Below are positions 63,271 to 64,000 of a stretch of 64,000 nucleotides of DNA, piece by piece (the first letter of the stretch is position 1; each line of letters opens with the position of its first letter). Under the pieces are notes generated by a model. That model did not search any database. It was not told the DNA's origin and was given only the letters and a program-made list of their open reading frames with translations. Made by a program: the position numbers and the translations under genes. The DNA comes from Paracoccus onubensis. GTDB lineage: Bacteria > Pseudomonadota > Alphaproteobacteria > Rhodobacterales > Rhodobacteraceae. Location of the stretch: contig NZ_QZCG01000009.1 in NCBI RefSeq assembly GCF_003591515.1, positions 124,001-188,000 on the forward strand. Reading direction: 5' to 3'.

Positions 63271-64000
63271 ATGTACGAGCACGGATCAGTGAACAGCCTA
63301 TCGGCTCCTGCCGAGCAGGTAACCGTTTCGGATCTTTGCGCCAGCCGTGAGATCCGTCTGGATATCCCATCGGATGTCGACGACGACACGGCACTGATGT
63401 CGGGCCGGTTCCTGAAAAGAAAACTGGGAAACGGACTGACCCTGCATGGCGGCGATTTCATCGAAGAACGGGCGTTCGACGTTCACTCGTCGATCGAAGA
63501 AGGGTTGTCCTGCATCTTCTTTCTGAATGGTACGGTGGACACCTGCATTGGCGACCGCCGATTTGGGTTTCAGGCTTTGGACAGTCAACCTATCCACGCG
63601 GTGACGATGATGAATGCGCGCGCCGAGACATTCTCACGCCGCACCCTTTCCCGGCAGAAAGTCACTCACCTGGTCATTGACGCGTCGCGGGAATGGCTGG
63701 AAATCCACGGTCATGATACCGCTCGGGACAAAGGCGCGACACAGACCCTGTTCGCCGAGAACCTGATCGATCACCGCTGGCTTGTGCCGCAGCAATTGCT
63801 GGAACTTGTTCGTGCCGTGATGGCTGCATCCATCGACAAGACACCGCTTCAAAGATTATATACCGAGGCCCTGACAATTCAGATCGTAGCGGAGTCCATA
63901 TGCTGTGCGACAAAGCGCGAGGCATCGATCACCGAAGGACTGAACGGATCATCTAAAAGAAGGGCTGCGGCACTGCGGCGGGCCAAAGAGTTCATTGCGG
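63271..64000 (+). CDS. Probable AraC-family (PchR-like) regulator, N-terminal part, cut by window end
   Basis: An open frame runs from ATG 63271, after GGCAGGGCGA, to the window edge (243 codons seen). The visible part has SSIEEGLSCIFFLNGTVDTC and RRTLSRQKVTHLVIDASREW, followed by a helical part with TEALTIQIVAESIC and RRAAALRRAKEFIA. This is the layout of PchR-type regulators, in which the C-terminal AraC helix-turn-helix begins at such an R.AK.FI segment. The DNA-binding domain itself is outside the window. Its place divergent from a siderophore receptor fits siderophore-sensing control. Confidence 0.75.
   Translation, partial: MYEHGSVNSLSAPAEQVTVSDLCASREIRLDIPSDVDDDTALMSGRFLKRKLGNGLTLHGGDFIEERAFDVHSSIEEGLSCIFFLNGTVDTCIGDRRFGFQALDSQPIHAVTMMNARAETFSRRTLSRQKVTHLVIDASREWLEIHGHDTARDKGATQTLFAENLIDHRWLVPQQLLELVRAVMAASIDKTPLQRLYTEALTIQIVAESICCATKREASITEGLNGSSKRRAAALRRAKEFIA

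Noticed and set aside
1..64000. CRISPR arrays, tRNA and rRNA genes, prophage or a replication origin
   Set aside because: No regularly spaced repeats, cloverleaf-like sequences, phage structural genes or DnaA-box clusters were recognised by eye; a dedicated scan would be needed to exclude a single tRNA.

Overview
The window looks like the chromosome of a high-GC alphaproteobacterium of the Paracoccus/Rhodobacteraceae type. The basis is gene content and protein style: heterotetrameric sarcosine oxidase soxBDAG, a five-step hut pathway with HutF and HutG, TRAP and ribose-type ABC systems, and a dispersed intergenic hairpin repeat of a kind I associate with this family. This is inferred from the sequence alone; no RNA gene is visible to anchor taxonomy.

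Layout. 0-5.4 kb: the tail of a polar amino acid ABC ATPase, then the sarcosine oxidase operon (minus strand). 5.9-16.2 kb: a surface polysaccharide locus. Two paralogous proteins, each joining a glycosyltransferase-like domain to a polysaccharide pyruvyltransferase-like domain, flank a KpsE/KpsT/KpsM-type exporter; a methyltransferase, a FAD oxidoreductase and a GT25-like protein follow. 16.6-24.6 kb: histidine catabolism, hutC / hutIHGUD / hutF, with a HutC-like box between hutI and hutF. 24.7-31.4 kb: a LacI regulator divergent from a TIM-barrel isomerase, a Gfo/Idh oxidoreductase and a ribose-type ABC transporter. 31.6-35.5 kb: TRAP transporter dctPQM and an Lrp regulator. 35.7-41.2 kb: an ABM-fold protein, then a GntR regulator divergent from a taurine/nitrate-type ABC transporter with an FAH-family hydrolase. 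41.2-43.4 kb: an AadA-like nucleotidyltransferase and a protealysin-type M4 peptidase with an emfourin-like inhibitor. 43.4-44.7 kb: an AT-rich non-coding island with an IS6-family transposase fragment. 44.7-54.5 kb: a second glycan locus with two related GT4 enzymes, an NAD-sugar epimerase, two sulfotransferase-like proteins, an alpha/beta hydrolase and a methyltransferase-glycosyltransferase. 54.9-56.5 kb: a decayed carboxylate locus in which four gene fragments (AbrB-like, FAD dehydrogenase, TctC-like, PrpD-like) are joined by two apparent deletion scars. 56.9-64 kb: siderophore uptake (receptor, binding protein, permease, ATPase, reductase) and a divergent regulator cut by the window end.

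The catabolic modules are self-contained transport-plus-enzyme-plus-regulator units, several with a visible palindromic operator. The two most unusual parts are the fused glycosyltransferase-pyruvyltransferase pair around a capsule-type exporter, and the deletion-scarred locus at 54.9-56.5 kb.
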